Virus record (IMG/VR): IMGVR_UViG_3300048447_000249
Span: 1-21,484 of that record
Length of the DNA stretch: 21,484 bases
Strand: one strand, 5' to 3'
Origin: a virus
The notes under the pieces are model-generated. The model saw nothing but the letters and a program-made list of their open reading frames with translations, had not been told where the DNA came from and did no database searches. This document shows positions 1 through 7,400 of this stretch, piece by piece. Every line of letters starts with the position of its first letter. Within the stretch, counting starts at the first letter, position 1. Made by a program: the position numbers and the translations under genes.

Positions 1-543
1 GAATTAGATGGTGATAGTGATGATATTACAGAAGGAGCTACTAATGTATTTTTCACAAATGCTAGAGTAGATACTAGATTAAATACAAAAACAGTAGTTA
101 GTGGTTCACAACAGATATTAAACTTAGTATCGGTTGATGAAGATAACTTCGCATCCAATTCAGCAACTAAAGTACCAACTCAACAATCTGTAAAAGCATA
201 TGTAGATTCTAAAGCACAATCACAAGATAATACAGATGAAATAACCGAAGGTTCAACAAATCTTTATTATACAGATGCAAGAGTAAAAACAAAATTAAAT
301 GCAGATACGATAGTAAGTGGTTCAACACAAATTACAGATTTAACAACACATAAAGAAACTGTAAGTGGAGCATCTTCATATGCAGTAGACCACAATTTAA
401 GTGAACAATATCCAATAGTACAAGCTTGGAATACTGCTACATCTCAACAAGAAGTACCAGTTTCAATTACTACAAACTCTTCAAATAGAGTTACTGTTGT
501 ATTCTCAACAACATTTGCTGGAATTATAATCGTAAAAAAATAA
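1..543 (+). CDS. Tail fibre protein, C-terminal part (5' end outside window)
   Basis: An open frame enters from the left edge and ends at a TAA at 541-543, giving 180 residues with no start codon visible. It holds two copies of the collagen-free fibre repeat typical of marine T4-like phages, of the form ITEGxTNxxxTxARVxTxLN followed by a VSGSxQI turn, spaced 72 residues apart. The last residues form a hydrophobic beta strand ending in GIIIVKK, a common end for a trimeric fibre tip. It probably forms part of a tail fibre that contacts the host surface. Its neighbours, a glycosyltransferase and a Hint/FN3 protein, fit a host-recognition block. The family is clear from the repeat. The exact fibre type (long, short, side) cannot be told from this fragment. 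Confidence 0.8.
   Translation, partial: ELDGDSDDITEGATNVFFTNARVDTRLNTKTVVSGSQQILNLVSVDEDNFASNSATKVPTQQSVKAYVDSKAQSQDNTDEITEGSTNLYYTDARVKTKLNADTIVSGSTQITDLTTHKETVSGASSYAVDHNLSEQYPIVQAWNTATSQQEVPVSITTNSSNRVTVVFSTTFAGIIIVKK
22..336 (+). repeat. Two-copy fibre repeat, 216-nt period
   Basis: Copy 1 is at 22-120 and copy 2 at 238-336, in the same reading frame and 216 nt apart. Both encode [DE]-I-T-E-G-[AS]-T-N-x-x-[FY]-T-[ND]-A-R-V followed by a T-V-S-G-S or T-I-V-S-G-S segment. Similarity is clear at protein level but diverged at DNA level, so this is an old structural repeat of the fibre shaft. More copies probably lie upstream of the window. Confidence 0.75.
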
Positions 544-546
544 AAT

Positions 547-1542
547 ATGTATGATGTTTATTATACAACTGGTGGTGGCCCTTGGGTAAACGCTGGTACT
601 GATACATGGGTAAATCTATGGATGGAGTTGGTTGCACCTAAATTAGATGTAAAACCAATTCTTTTAATTCATAGAAATAAACCAAATGGACATGAAGATT
701 ATGAATTTCCAATTGAAACTTATTGGCATGGAGATAATATAGAAAAGTTTGAAGAACTATGTAAAGGGGCCCGAAGAATTAATATATTACATGGCCATTA
801 TACACCAATGAAAGTTATTGATGATAATTTAGATAAAATTCATTCAAACGTTTTACACAATTCAGTAGATGATGTTATTAAATCACAAGTAGTAACAGAT
901 GCTTCGATGGGATGGCATCCTTTTATAGATTCATCATGGGAACAAAAAATAGCAGAATATTCAAAACACAATATATGGATAGGATTGTATAAGATAAAAT
1001 ATAATAATATTAATATAAAAAACTTTTACGAATTTAAACATAATTTAAAATTATCTGATTCAAACAATATAGGTTTTGCTTCAAGATGTGAAGGTAGAAA
1101 AAATCCTCACTTTTTAGATAATAAGAAAGCTTTTATTTTTACTAATTCAAATGATTTTATAACTGTATGGAAAAATAGTGTAAAATTGGATACAAGAAAA
1201 CATAAAATATATCATTATGATTCAAAATTTAAAAATATGTTTTATAATATGGATTGGGGTATTTCACATTCTTGTTTTTCAGTAGAACCGTTTGGGTATG
1301 GTATAATTGAAGCAGTAGATAGAGGTAAACTACCAATAATACATCAAGATTGGTGTAAAGATTTTGAGTATCCATATAGAGCTTCATCTAAAAAAGAATT
1401 TAATCATATTTATAGTAGGTTAAAAGAAACCTCATATTCAGAAAAAAATAAATGGTTTAATTTGTTAAAAGAATATATGATTAACAATTTTACTAATAAA
1501 GATAAATGGGTAAACGATTTACTTAATATTTATAATATATAG
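547..1542 (+). CDS. Glycosyltransferase, GT-B fold, GT4-like
   Basis: The 331-residue product carries the C-terminal signature of retaining GT-B glycosyltransferases: FSVEPFGYGIIEAVDRGKLP, in which E247 and E255 form the E-x7-E motif that binds the nucleotide-sugar donor. A GFASRCEGRKNPH segment near residue 177 resembles the start of the second Rossmann domain of GT4 enzymes. The N-terminus (TTGGGPWVNAGTDTW) is glycine-rich, as in acceptor-domain loops. It starts three bases after the fibre stop codon, so the two are likely co-transcribed. The enzyme could glycosylate the fibre or another virion protein, or alter host surface sugars to exclude competing phages. The donor and acceptor cannot be read from sequence. 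No signal peptide is seen, so it should act in the cytoplasm. Confidence 0.75.
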   Translation: MYDVYYTTGGGPWVNAGTDTWVNLWMELVAPKLDVKPILLIHRNKPNGHEDYEFPIETYWHGDNIEKFEELCKGARRINILHGHYTPMKVIDDNLDKIHSNVLHNSVDDVIKSQVVTDASMGWHPFIDSSWEQKIAEYSKHNIWIGLYKIKYNNINIKNFYEFKHNLKLSDSNNIGFASRCEGRKNPHFLDNKKAFIFTNSNDFITVWKNSVKLDTRKHKIYHYDSKFKNMFYNMDWGISHSCFSVEPFGYGIIEAVDRGKLPIIHQDWCKDFEYPYRASSKKEFNHIYSRLKETSYSEKNKWFNLLKEYMINNFTNKDKWVNDLLNIYNI

Positions 1543-1554
1543 GAAACAGTATAT

Positions 1555-2925
1555 ATGGCAACACTTTCATCGGGAGATACACTTAGTTTAAATGGTTTAG
1601 CAGGAGCCGCGGGAGTAACACAAAATTCTAATGTTTCATTGGGAAGTAGGTACAATGGAATTGCTCAAGCAGGTTCTAATATTTCGTTATCAGATTTTGC
1701 AATCGATTCCGTTGGTTCAATTAGTGGTTATACCTATGTGGTAGAAAATACTGATGAAACTTATACTCTTGGTTTTGGTGGAGCAGGTACACAATTCGCA
1801 TCCTCAATTTCTAATAAAAGTAGTAATTTTACTTGGTCAATATCACCAGCATTTAATTCGAGTCCAAACTCAGGTGGTTATATAACATTGGCTCCAGGAA
1901 CAGATATAGGAGGATATGGTTCGAATAGCACAGATGCAACTCTGAATATACGAGTTGGACAAATGAATCCCCAACAAGGAGATTGGAACACTAGTGTTAA
2001 CCAAAGGGATATATCTTCAACTTTATCACATACTTTATCAGTAACATTTGCTGATGGATTCAATGACCATGCAACTGATTATAACGTTGCAAAAACAAAA
2101 ACAGTTTACTCGGTAGATACTTATGATGGAAATACTTCATTATGTTTAACTGCTGATTCACCTGTAACACTTGCAGATGGAACTATTGTGGAAGTAGGTG
2201 ATTTAGAAGAAGGTGATATATTAAGTGGATATTCTTTAGAGGGATTATCTGATGATGAATATACATATGATTTTTATTCGTGGAATACTAGTAGTCTTGA
2301 AACCACCGCTAAAGATGTAGAGGTAGTAAATGTAATTTACTCATTTGCAGAAAGATATTATTCAATAAACAATGGAGAAGTAACAGCAACAGCTGAACAT
2401 CCGTTGTTGGTAAAAGATTCTACGGATGATGAATATAGATTCAAACAGATAGCATCTATTATAGTAGATGATAAATTAATAAAAGGAGATGGTACTGAAG
2501 TTTCGGTAACATCAAATAGTTTAGTAGACGAAACCGTAGAAATTGTATCAATTGATGTTGAAGAACAAGATACATATTTAGTAAATGGATATATAACTCA
2601 CAATAAAGGTGGAAATACTCATAGTGGAGATTTAGGTGCACCTGGTAAGGTTAGTGGAGTACAATTTAAAGCTGGTTCAGAAGGTAAAGTAATAGAATGG
2701 TCTGTTCCAACTTCATCAGGTACCACAGGTATTACGGCATATCATGTACAAATAGATAATAACTCTGATTTTAGTTCACCAACCGTAAGTTATGATGAAT
2801 GGTCAACTACTGAAATATCAATACATGGACATAGTTTAGCTTCTGGTACTAATTATATTAGAATAAGAGCTATAGACCATGGATTATATGGAGCTTATAG
2901 TGATAGTTTTAGTTTTACTGTATAA
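1555..2925 (+). CDS. Virion/fibre-like protein with inserted Hint (intein-like) domain and C-terminal FN3 domain
   Basis: The 456-residue protein has three parts. Residues 1-196 are Ser/Gly/Asn-rich and beta-like, as in phage structural proteins. Residues 197-350 form a Hint domain: Cys197 in SLCLTADSPVTLADG (block A), T279-A-E-H282 (block B TxxH), and YLVNGYITHN ending at H349-N350 (block G). The residue after Asn350 is Lys, not Cys/Ser/Thr, so classical splicing is not expected. This matches bacterial intein-like domains that cleave or ligate by other routes. No homing endonuclease is inserted, because the domain is only 154 residues. Residues about 358-456 look like a fibronectin type III domain, starting APGKVSGVQF and ending YSDSFSFTV. 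It lies 12 nt behind the glycosyltransferase gene and is preceded by AGGAAA. Its position next to a fibre gene suggests a surface-exposed virion protein. The exact location is unknown. Confidence 0.75.
   Translation: MATLSSGDTLSLNGLAGAAGVTQNSNVSLGSRYNGIAQAGSNISLSDFAIDSVGSISGYTYVVENTDETYTLGFGGAGTQFASSISNKSSNFTWSISPAFNSSPNSGGYITLAPGTDIGGYGSNSTDATLNIRVGQMNPQQGDWNTSVNQRDISSTLSHTLSVTFADGFNDHATDYNVAKTKTVYSVDTYDGNTSLCLTADSPVTLADGTIVEVGDLEEGDILSGYSLEGLSDDEYTYDFYSWNTSSLETTAKDVEVVNVIYSFAERYYSINNGEVTATAEHPLLVKDSTDDEYRFKQIASIIVDDKLIKGDGTEVSVTSNSLVDETVEIVSIDVEEQDTYLVNGYITHNKGGNTHSGDLGAPGKVSGVQFKAGSEGKVIEWSVPTSSGTTGITAYHVQIDNNSDFSSPTVSYDEWSTTEISIHGHSLASGTNYIRIRAIDHGLYGAYSDSFSFTV
2143..2604 (+). other. Hint / bacterial intein-like domain coding region
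   Basis: This part of the previous gene encodes residues 197-350. All residues needed for N-S acyl shift (Cys197 with block B Thr279 and His282) and for Asn cyclisation (His349-Asn350) are present. The +1 nucleophile is replaced by Lys351 in HNKGG. The domain is in frame with the host protein on both sides, and no endonuclease motif is present. Predicted chemistry is cleavage at one or both ends, possibly with transfer to an external nucleophile. Confidence 0.75.
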
Positions 2926-2926
2926 T

Positions 2927-2956
2927 GTAAATTAAATTTACGTTTTGTAAAAAACG
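2927..2956 (+). terminator. Weak terminator-like hairpins
   Basis: Two short AT-rich hairpins follow the stop codon. GTAAAT at 2927-2932 pairs with ATTTAC at 2936-2941, and CGTTTT at 2941-2946 pairs with AAAACG at 2951-2956. They share position 2941, so they are alternatives. Neither has a strong GC stem or long U tract, so termination would be partial at best. The placement directly before a late promoter motif is the main reason to list them. Confidence 0.3.
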
Positions 2957-2957
2957 A

Positions 2958-2967
2958 TATATTTATA
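2958..2967 (+). promoter_or_regulatory. Late promoter motif TATATTTATA
   Basis: This is an exact copy of the 10-mer found before five tail genes in this window. It lies 37 nt before the ATG at 3005. There is no TTG 20 nt upstream, unlike the promoters right of 17000, which suggests an alternative (phage-directed) RNA polymerase specificity. Function is inferred from recurrence and placement. Confidence 0.6.
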
Positions 2968-3004
2968 TATATACAAAAAACAATAGTCAATTAAACACAA
3001 AACA

Positions 3005-3310
3005 ATGGCAAAAGAAATTAAGTTTACAAAAGAAGAAGTTTCACAGATTGCACAGATAAGAAAAGATGCATCTGATATATTTACTCAACTTGGACAATTA
3101 ACAATTGAGAAAGATAGAAGAATTAAAGAAATCGAAAATATCGAATCTAATTTAATTAACAAACATCAACAATTACAACAATCAGAGCAATCCTTGTTTG
3201 AAACACTTAATAAAAAATATGGTGATGGAAATTACGACCCACAGAGTAATGTATTTATTCCAACTCCACAAGAAAAACAAAAAACTGAAACTAAAGAAGA
3301 AGAAAAATAA
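3005..3310 (+). CDS. Small coiled-coil protein, unknown
   Basis: The 101-residue product is mostly charged helix. Residues about 8-70 show heptad-like spacing of Ile/Leu (FTKEEVSQIAQIRKDASDIF, then an IEKDRRIKEIENIES segment), which predicts a coiled coil. The C-terminal tail from about residue 75 is Pro/Lys/Glu-rich and likely disordered. No signal peptide or catalytic motif is seen. It has its own TATATTTATA motif and is followed by another one before the sheath gene, so it is probably expressed late with the tail genes. It could be a minor virion component or an assembly factor. I do not recognise the family. Confidence 0.7.
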   Translation: MAKEIKFTKEEVSQIAQIRKDASDIFTQLGQLTIEKDRRIKEIENIESNLINKHQQLQQSEQSLFETLNKKYGDGNYDPQSNVFIPTPQEKQKTETKEEEK

Positions 3311-3328
3311 TCTTTAGAAAAAGTATTT

Positions 3329-3338
3329 TATATTTATA
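3329..3338 (+). promoter_or_regulatory. Late promoter motif TATATTTATA
   Basis: An exact copy of the shared 10-mer lies in the 70-nt gap before the sheath gene, 42 nt upstream of its ATG. A good ribosome binding site (AAGGAGT, about 3366-3372) sits between the motif and the start, so the leader is short. A dedicated promoter fits the high copy number of sheath protein. Confidence 0.65.
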
Positions 3339-3380
3339 AGAGTACGTTTACAGAACAAAATTAACAAGGAGTAAAATAAA

Positions 3381-5738
3381 ATGGCAGAAAAAATTGTATC
3401 ACCTGGTGTATTTACGAGAGAAAATGACCTTTCTTTCTTAGCACAAGGGATTGGAGAAATCGGAGCAGCTATAATAGGACCTACAAAAAAGGGACCTGCT
3501 TTCGTACCAACCGTTGTAAGTACACAATCGGAATTTGAAGAAATATTCGGTACACCTGATGGTTCTTACTATACAGGATATACCGTACAAAATTATTTAA
3601 GAGAAGCTGGAACTGTTACTATCGTAAGAGTTGGAAACATTGGAGGATATTCTCATGTTTCACCAATCGCTATTAAAGTTAGTGGTTCAGATGGAGGAAT
3701 CAAAGTAATTGGTTCTTTATTTGCAACACATAACGGAGATGAAAGTATTGGATTCCCAACTACATCAATAGATGCAGCGGATTCCGCATCAGCATTCTCA
3801 ATTAGTGGTTCATTTGGAGAACTATCAGCATCTGTACTACCAAGTGCAGGTAATGATTTATCTGATGTATTTGGAGAAAATGCAAGAGGTTCTAAAAGTG
3901 CTTATTCATATGTTTATTATGAAAATGAAGCTATCAACCAAACAAACTACTTCACAAGTGGTTCTAAGGTAATCTTAGAAACTTTACCAACACAAGACTT
4001 TGGTCAAGATATACAACATGCATCCACTCCTTGGATAAAATCGCAGTTGATTTCTGGTGAAAGACATGATTTGGTAAAATTCCATACTATCGGTGATGGT
4101 TCAAACTATAACAAAGAATTTAAAATTTCAGTATTCGGTGTAAAAGCAGCTGGTTCAAATAATTCTACTGATTATGCAACATTCTCAATCGCAGTTAGAG
4201 GATACTCTGATACAAATAAGAGACCAGTAATCTTAGAAACATTTAACAATGTAAACCTAGACCCTGCATCACCAAACTATATTAAGAAAGTAATTGGTGA
4301 TAGAAATGTTGTTATCGATACTAATGGTAAACAAACTGAAAATGGTGATTATGTAAATCGTTCTAAGTATATTAGAGTTGAATGTAAACCAGAAGGTTCG
4401 TTCCCAATAACAGCAGGACCATTCGGACATGGTGCTTACATTAATCCAATTATAGCTGGAAATCCTGCTGAGGTACCAGCAGTGGTATTCTCAACTGGTT
4501 CAAAAGATAATAGTGCATCTAATGGTGTACAATATAGTGGTATTGATTTAGAAACAATCAATGTTAAACTAGATAACAATCATTATTTAAATCCAACACC
4601 AACAGGTGCTACCGCAGGTGCAAATACTGTATTTGCATTCGATGCTACCGTAAATATTAATAACGGAACACATGCATTTGGATTTGAACTAACTGGTTCA
4701 GCCGCTTCGGATGTTAATAAGAGACAATTCGTATTAGGATTCCAAGGTGGATTTGATGGTGTATCTCCAACTACTGAAAAAGCACTTGCTGGTTCATCAG
4801 CAAACTTTGGTAGTGGTAACACACAAGGATTTAATTGTTCAACTTCTACAGCAAGTGGTTCAGTTGCATATGTTAAGGCAGTTGCTTCTGTATCTAACCC
4901 TGATGATTTTGATATTAACTTAGTATCAGCACCTGGTATTGTTCGTAGACATCACTCTTATGTATTTGATAAGATTGTTGATATGGTAGAAGCTAGAGAA
5001 GATGCTTTCTTTATCGGTGATGTTGTAGGTGTAACTTACAATAGTGGAACTGGACAAGTTTCAACTGATAGTATATCACAAGCTGTTGAACAGGCAGGTA
5101 ACTTAGATAGTAACTATGTAGGTACATACTACCCATGGGTTAAAACAATCGATTCAAGAACGAATAGATTAACATCTGTTCCACCATCAGTATTGATGCC
5201 TGGAATATATGCTGGAAATGATGCAATCGCCGCTGAGTGGTTTGCACCAGCAGGTTTAAACAGAGGTGGTATCGTAGGTGCTGTTTCTGTATTAAACAGA
5301 TTAACACATGCGGAACGAGATACTCTATATGAAGGAAAAGTTAATCCAATCGCTGCTTTCCCTGGTGAAGGTATTGTTGCATTTGGACAGAAAACTTTAC
5401 AAGATAGAGCATCTGCACTTGATAGAATTAATGTAAGAAGATTAATGATTAAGGTTAAGAAGTACATTGCTTCTACATCAAGATATTTAGTATTTGAACA
5501 GAATACGGCTCAAACAAGAGGTAGATTCTTAAATACTGTAAACCCTTATTTAGAGGGAATACAACAAAGACAAGGACTTTATGCATTTAGAGTGGTGATG
5601 GATGAATCAAACAACACACCTGATGTAATCGACAGAAACATATTGGCTGGACAGATTTTCCTACAACCAACGAAAACTGCTGAATTCATCGTGTTAGATT
5701 TCAACATCTTACCAACTGGAGCTTCGTTCTCGGCATAA
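3381..5738 (+). CDS. Contractile tail sheath protein (T4 gp18-like)
   Basis: The 785-residue product has the family's N-terminus: VSPGVFTRENDLSF, then a GEIGAAIIGPTKKGPAFVPT strand-loop that leads into FEEIFGTP and a YLREAGTVTIVRVG segment. The C-terminal domain includes RRLMIKVKKYIASTSRYLVF, where sheath subunits interlock, and ends FIVLDFNILPTGASF. It is somewhat longer than T4 gp18 (659 residues), with the extra length in the variable middle region (about 120-500) that usually faces outward on the sheath. Sheath subunits form the outer cylinder that contracts to drive the tube through the host envelope. An AAGGAGT ribosome binding site precedes the ATG, and the gene lies behind a late promoter motif and directly before the tube gene, the normal order. 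Confidence 0.97.
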   Translation: MAEKIVSPGVFTRENDLSFLAQGIGEIGAAIIGPTKKGPAFVPTVVSTQSEFEEIFGTPDGSYYTGYTVQNYLREAGTVTIVRVGNIGGYSHVSPIAIKVSGSDGGIKVIGSLFATHNGDESIGFPTTSIDAADSASAFSISGSFGELSASVLPSAGNDLSDVFGENARGSKSAYSYVYYENEAINQTNYFTSGSKVILETLPTQDFGQDIQHASTPWIKSQLISGERHDLVKFHTIGDGSNYNKEFKISVFGVKAAGSNNSTDYATFSIAVRGYSDTNKRPVILETFNNVNLDPASPNYIKKVIGDRNVVIDTNGKQTENGDYVNRSKYIRVECKPEGSFPITAGPFGHGAYINPIIAGNPAEVPAVVFSTGSKDNSASNGVQYSGIDLETINVKLDNNHYLNPTPTGATAGANTVFAFDATVNINNGTHAFGFELTGSAASDVNKRQFVLGFQGGFDGVSPTTEKALAGSSANFGSGNTQGFNCSTSTASGSVAYVKAVASVSNPDDFDINLVSAPGIVRRHHSYVFDKIVDMVEAREDAFFIGDVVGVTYNSGTGQVSTDSISQAVEQAGNLDSNYVGTYYPWVKTIDSRTNRLTSVPPSVLMPGIYAGNDAIAAEWFAPAGLNRGGIVGAVSVLNRLTHAERDTLYEGKVNPIAAFPGEGIVAFGQKTLQDRASALDRINVRRLMIKVKKYIASTSRYLVFEQNTAQTRGRFLNTVNPYLEGIQQRQGLYAFRVVMDESNNTPDVIDRNILAGQIFLQPTKTAEFIVLDFNILPTGASFSA

Positions 5739-5760
5739 TTAATTAAAAATAAAAAAGAAC

Positions 5761-5770
5761 TATATTTATA
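5761..5770 (+). promoter_or_regulatory. Late promoter motif TATATTTATA
   Basis: An exact copy of the shared 10-mer lies 25 nt before the tube ATG, the same distance as at 6370 and within 1 nt of that at 7401. A GGAG ribosome binding site lies between it and the start. It would let the abundant tube protein be made independently of read-through from the sheath. Confidence 0.65.
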
Positions 5771-5795
5771 GTAGAATAAATTAGGAGAAAACAAA

Positions 5796-6284
5796 ATGGC
5801 AGAAGTATTAGAATTTAATGATATGTTTTATACCAACTTTGAACCAAAGATGCAAAACAGGTTCATCATGGAAATAGATGGTATTCCTTCATATCTTATA
5901 AAAGTAGCTACAAGACCAACAATTTCATTTGAAACTGTTACCTTGGACCACATCAACGTTAAAAGAAAACTTAAAGGAAAAGGTGACTGGGCTGATGTTA
6001 CCATGACACTTTATGACCCAATTGTACCATCAGGTGCACAGGCAGTTATGGAGTGGGTAAGAACTTCTCACGAATCAATTACAGGTAGAGATGGATATGC
6101 GGATTTCTATAAGAAAGATATCCAATGTTATCTATTAGGACCTGTTGGTGATAAGATTGAACAATGGACTCTTAAAGGTGCATTTATCCAATCAGCAAAC
6201 TTCGGTAGTTTAGATTGGTCATCAAATGAACCAACTTCAATCGAGTTAACATTATCATATGATTATGCTATCCTAGAATTCTAA
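5796..6284 (+). CDS. Tail tube protein (T4 gp19-like)
   Basis: The 162-residue product matches T4 gp19 (163 residues) in length and pattern. It opens with a short FNDMFYTNFEPKMQNRFIME segment leading to a beta strand, has the central VKRKLKGKGDWADVTMTLYD strand typical of the tube fold, and ends with SIELTLSYDYAIL. Hexamer rings of this protein stack to form the rigid inner tube of the contractile tail through which DNA passes. TTAGGAGAAA precedes the ATG. It follows the sheath gene by 57 nt and is closed by a strong terminator. Confidence 0.96.
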   Translation: MAEVLEFNDMFYTNFEPKMQNRFIMEIDGIPSYLIKVATRPTISFETVTLDHINVKRKLKGKGDWADVTMTLYDPIVPSGAQAVMEWVRTSHESITGRDGYADFYKKDIQCYLLGPVGDKIEQWTLKGAFIQSANFGSLDWSSNEPTSIELTLSYDYAILEF

Positions 6285-6310
6285 TATTCCTCCAAAATTA
6301 TTTTTATAGA

Positions 6311-6340
6311 AAAAAGTTCTCTTAGTGAGAACTTTTTTTG
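6311..6340 (+). terminator. Intrinsic terminator after tail tube gene
   Basis: AGTTCTC (6315-6321) pairs with GAGAACT (6327-6333) around a 5-nt loop, extended by A-U pairs and followed by a run of T (6333-6339). It lies 26 nt past the tube stop codon and before the next late promoter motif, so it separates the sheath/tube unit from the chaperone unit. Confidence 0.9.
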
Positions 6341-6369
6341 TGCCTTATTTTCTAATTTTTTAAAACTTA

Positions 6370-6379
6370 TATATTTATA
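6370..6379 (+). promoter_or_regulatory. Late promoter motif TATATTTATA
   Basis: An exact copy of the 10-mer lies 24 nt before the chaperone ATG and directly downstream of the tube terminator. The terminator-then-promoter layout supports a real transcription start here. Confidence 0.65.
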
Positions 6380-6403
6380 TACGAACAATTAAAATAAAGT
6401 TAT

Positions 6404-7168
6404 ATGGCAAATTACGATTTTCCTACCGAAGTGATATCACTACCATCACAAGGTAAATGTTATCCAGAAGATAATCCCCTATCATCTGGAGAAATAGAAA
6501 TAAAATACATGACTGCGAAAGAAGAAGAAATTCTTGCTTCACAGAATCTCATACGAAAGGGGGTGGTTCTTGATAAGTTATTTGAGTCGATTATAGTAGA
6601 TAAGAAGGTAAACGTAGATGACATTCTTATAGGGGATAAAAATGCTATAATGTTAGCGGCTCGTATTTTAGGTTATGGACCTGAATATGTTGTACAAATA
6701 ACCGATGAATATGGAGATGATATTGAAACATCTGTTGATTTGGGGAAAGTACAAACAAAAGAAGTAGATTTTGATATTCTATCACCAGAAAATAAGTATA
6801 AGTTTAAAACATCAACTGGTAAAGAATTAGAATTCAAGTTACTAACTCATGGAGATGAGAAAAAAATAGATGCTGATGTAAGAGCACTTAGTAGATTGAA
6901 CAAAAAAGCAGGAAAAGATACTTCATCTGAATTAACTACACGATATAGATATATGATTCTTTCTATTGATGGAGAAGAATCTACCCAAACTATTACCAAA
7001 TTCATAAACACTCAGTTTCTTACTAGAGATACAAGAGCGTTTAGAAAAGAAATTTCAAAACTACAACCCGATGTAAACATGGAATTTGAATTTGATAATC
7101 CAGAAACGGGTGAAAAGGAGGTAAAGCCCATCCCAATGGGTGTCGGGTTTTTTTGGCCTTCCGAGTAA
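6404..7168 (+). CDS. Tail assembly chaperone / baseplate hub assembly protein (T4 gp26-like), upstream frame
   Basis: The 254-residue product resembles the T4 gp26 baseplate family and the XkdN/P2 gpE-type chaperones. It starts with LPSQGKCYPEDNPLSSGEIE, has an MTAKEEEILAS helix, a DILIGDKNAIMLAARILGYG segment, and ends in PIPMGVGFFWPSE. The place between the tube and tape measure genes is where contractile phages encode the tail assembly chaperone, which keeps the tape measure soluble and starts tube assembly. In many tailed phages this gene continues by programmed frameshift into an overlapping frame. Here a run of seven T at 7148-7154, close to the stop, and an open downstream frame with family-like sequence suggest the same. 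If so, both a short and a long form are made. Confidence 0.8.
   Translation: MANYDFPTEVISLPSQGKCYPEDNPLSSGEIEIKYMTAKEEEILASQNLIRKGVVLDKLFESIIVDKKVNVDDILIGDKNAIMLAARILGYGPEYVVQITDEYGDDIETSVDLGKVQTKEVDFDILSPENKYKFKTSTGKELEFKLLTHGDEKKIDADVRALSRLNKKAGKDTSSELTTRYRYMILSIDGEESTQTITKFINTQFLTRDTRAFRKEISKLQPDVNMEFEFDNPETGEKEVKPIPMGVGFFWPSE
7113..7154 (+). promoter_or_regulatory. Candidate recoding signal: SD-like site, stem and T7 slippery run
   Basis: Near the end of the chaperone frame lie, in order: an SD-like AAAAGGAGGT (7113-7122), a GC-rich stem in which CCC 7127-7129 pairs with GGG 7145-7147 and CCC 7132-7134 pairs with GGG 7138-7140 (alternatively CCCAT 7127-7131 with ATGGG 7136-7140), then seven T (7148-7154). 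The upstream frame reads GGG TTT TTT TGG. Moving to the downstream frame needs a +1 or -2 shift. A Phe tRNA on TTT 7151-7153 can re-pair perfectly at +1 (7152-7154) or -2 (7149-7151). A stem just before a U run could also promote slippage by RNA polymerase. Confidence 0.5.
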
Positions 7169-7379
7169 TTACTCAGTTCAACTTCATAAACAGATTTTTG
7201 AATTGTGTTATTATGGTAATGGATTTACTCAAGAAGGAGTATATAGATTACCTGTGCATCTCAGAAACTTTTACTATAAACAACTTGTTGATGCAAAAGA
7301 AGCTGAAAAGAAAAACGCTGAAAGTAATAGACAATCAAGTTCCTCTACTAGAGGACCAAATGTAAGAGTGAGGAAATAA
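7140..7379 (+). CDS. Downstream frame of tail assembly chaperone (probable frameshift extension)
   Basis: This frame overlaps the end of the chaperone gene and continues for about 75 residues past it. The part after the overlap reads as real protein: VQLHKQIFELCYYGNGFTQE, then VYRLPVHLRNFYYKQLVDAK and a Ser/Arg-rich tail. The only in-frame start in the overlap is GTG at 7140, which has an SD-like site 17 nt away, too far for normal use. It is therefore more likely reached by frameshift in the T run at 7148-7154, giving a long chaperone of about 325 residues. Separate translation from GTG, or a homopolymer sequencing error that splits one gene, are the alternatives. A terminator begins inside its last codons, so it ends this transcription unit. 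Confidence 0.7.
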   Translation: MSGFFGLPSNYSVQLHKQIFELCYYGNGFTQEGVYRLPVHLRNFYYKQLVDAKEAEKKNAESNRQSSSSTRGPNVRVRK

Positions 7380-7396
7380 TTCCTCACTTTTTTTTT
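7367..7396 (+). terminator. Intrinsic terminator overlapping the stop codon
   Basis: AGTGAGGA (7367-7374) pairs perfectly with TCCTCACT (7381-7388) around a 6-nt loop AATAAT that contains the TAA stop of the preceding gene. Nine T follow (7388-7396). Because ribosomes reach the stop inside the loop, translation could reduce hairpin formation and couple termination to translation of the long chaperone form. Confidence 0.9.
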
Positions 7397-7400
7397 GACT

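Noticed and set aside
1555-2925. Full intein with homing endonuclease
   Set aside because: The Hint region is only about 154 residues, has no LAGLIDADG or HNH motif, and the +1 residue is Lys.
7153-7365. 70-residue + strand frame (-1 relative to the chaperone) starting at ATG 7153
   Set aside because: It overlaps the better-supported +1/-2 frame along its whole length, has no ribosome binding site and no plausible protein pattern; the competing frame runs to a terminator-linked stop and has family-like sequence.
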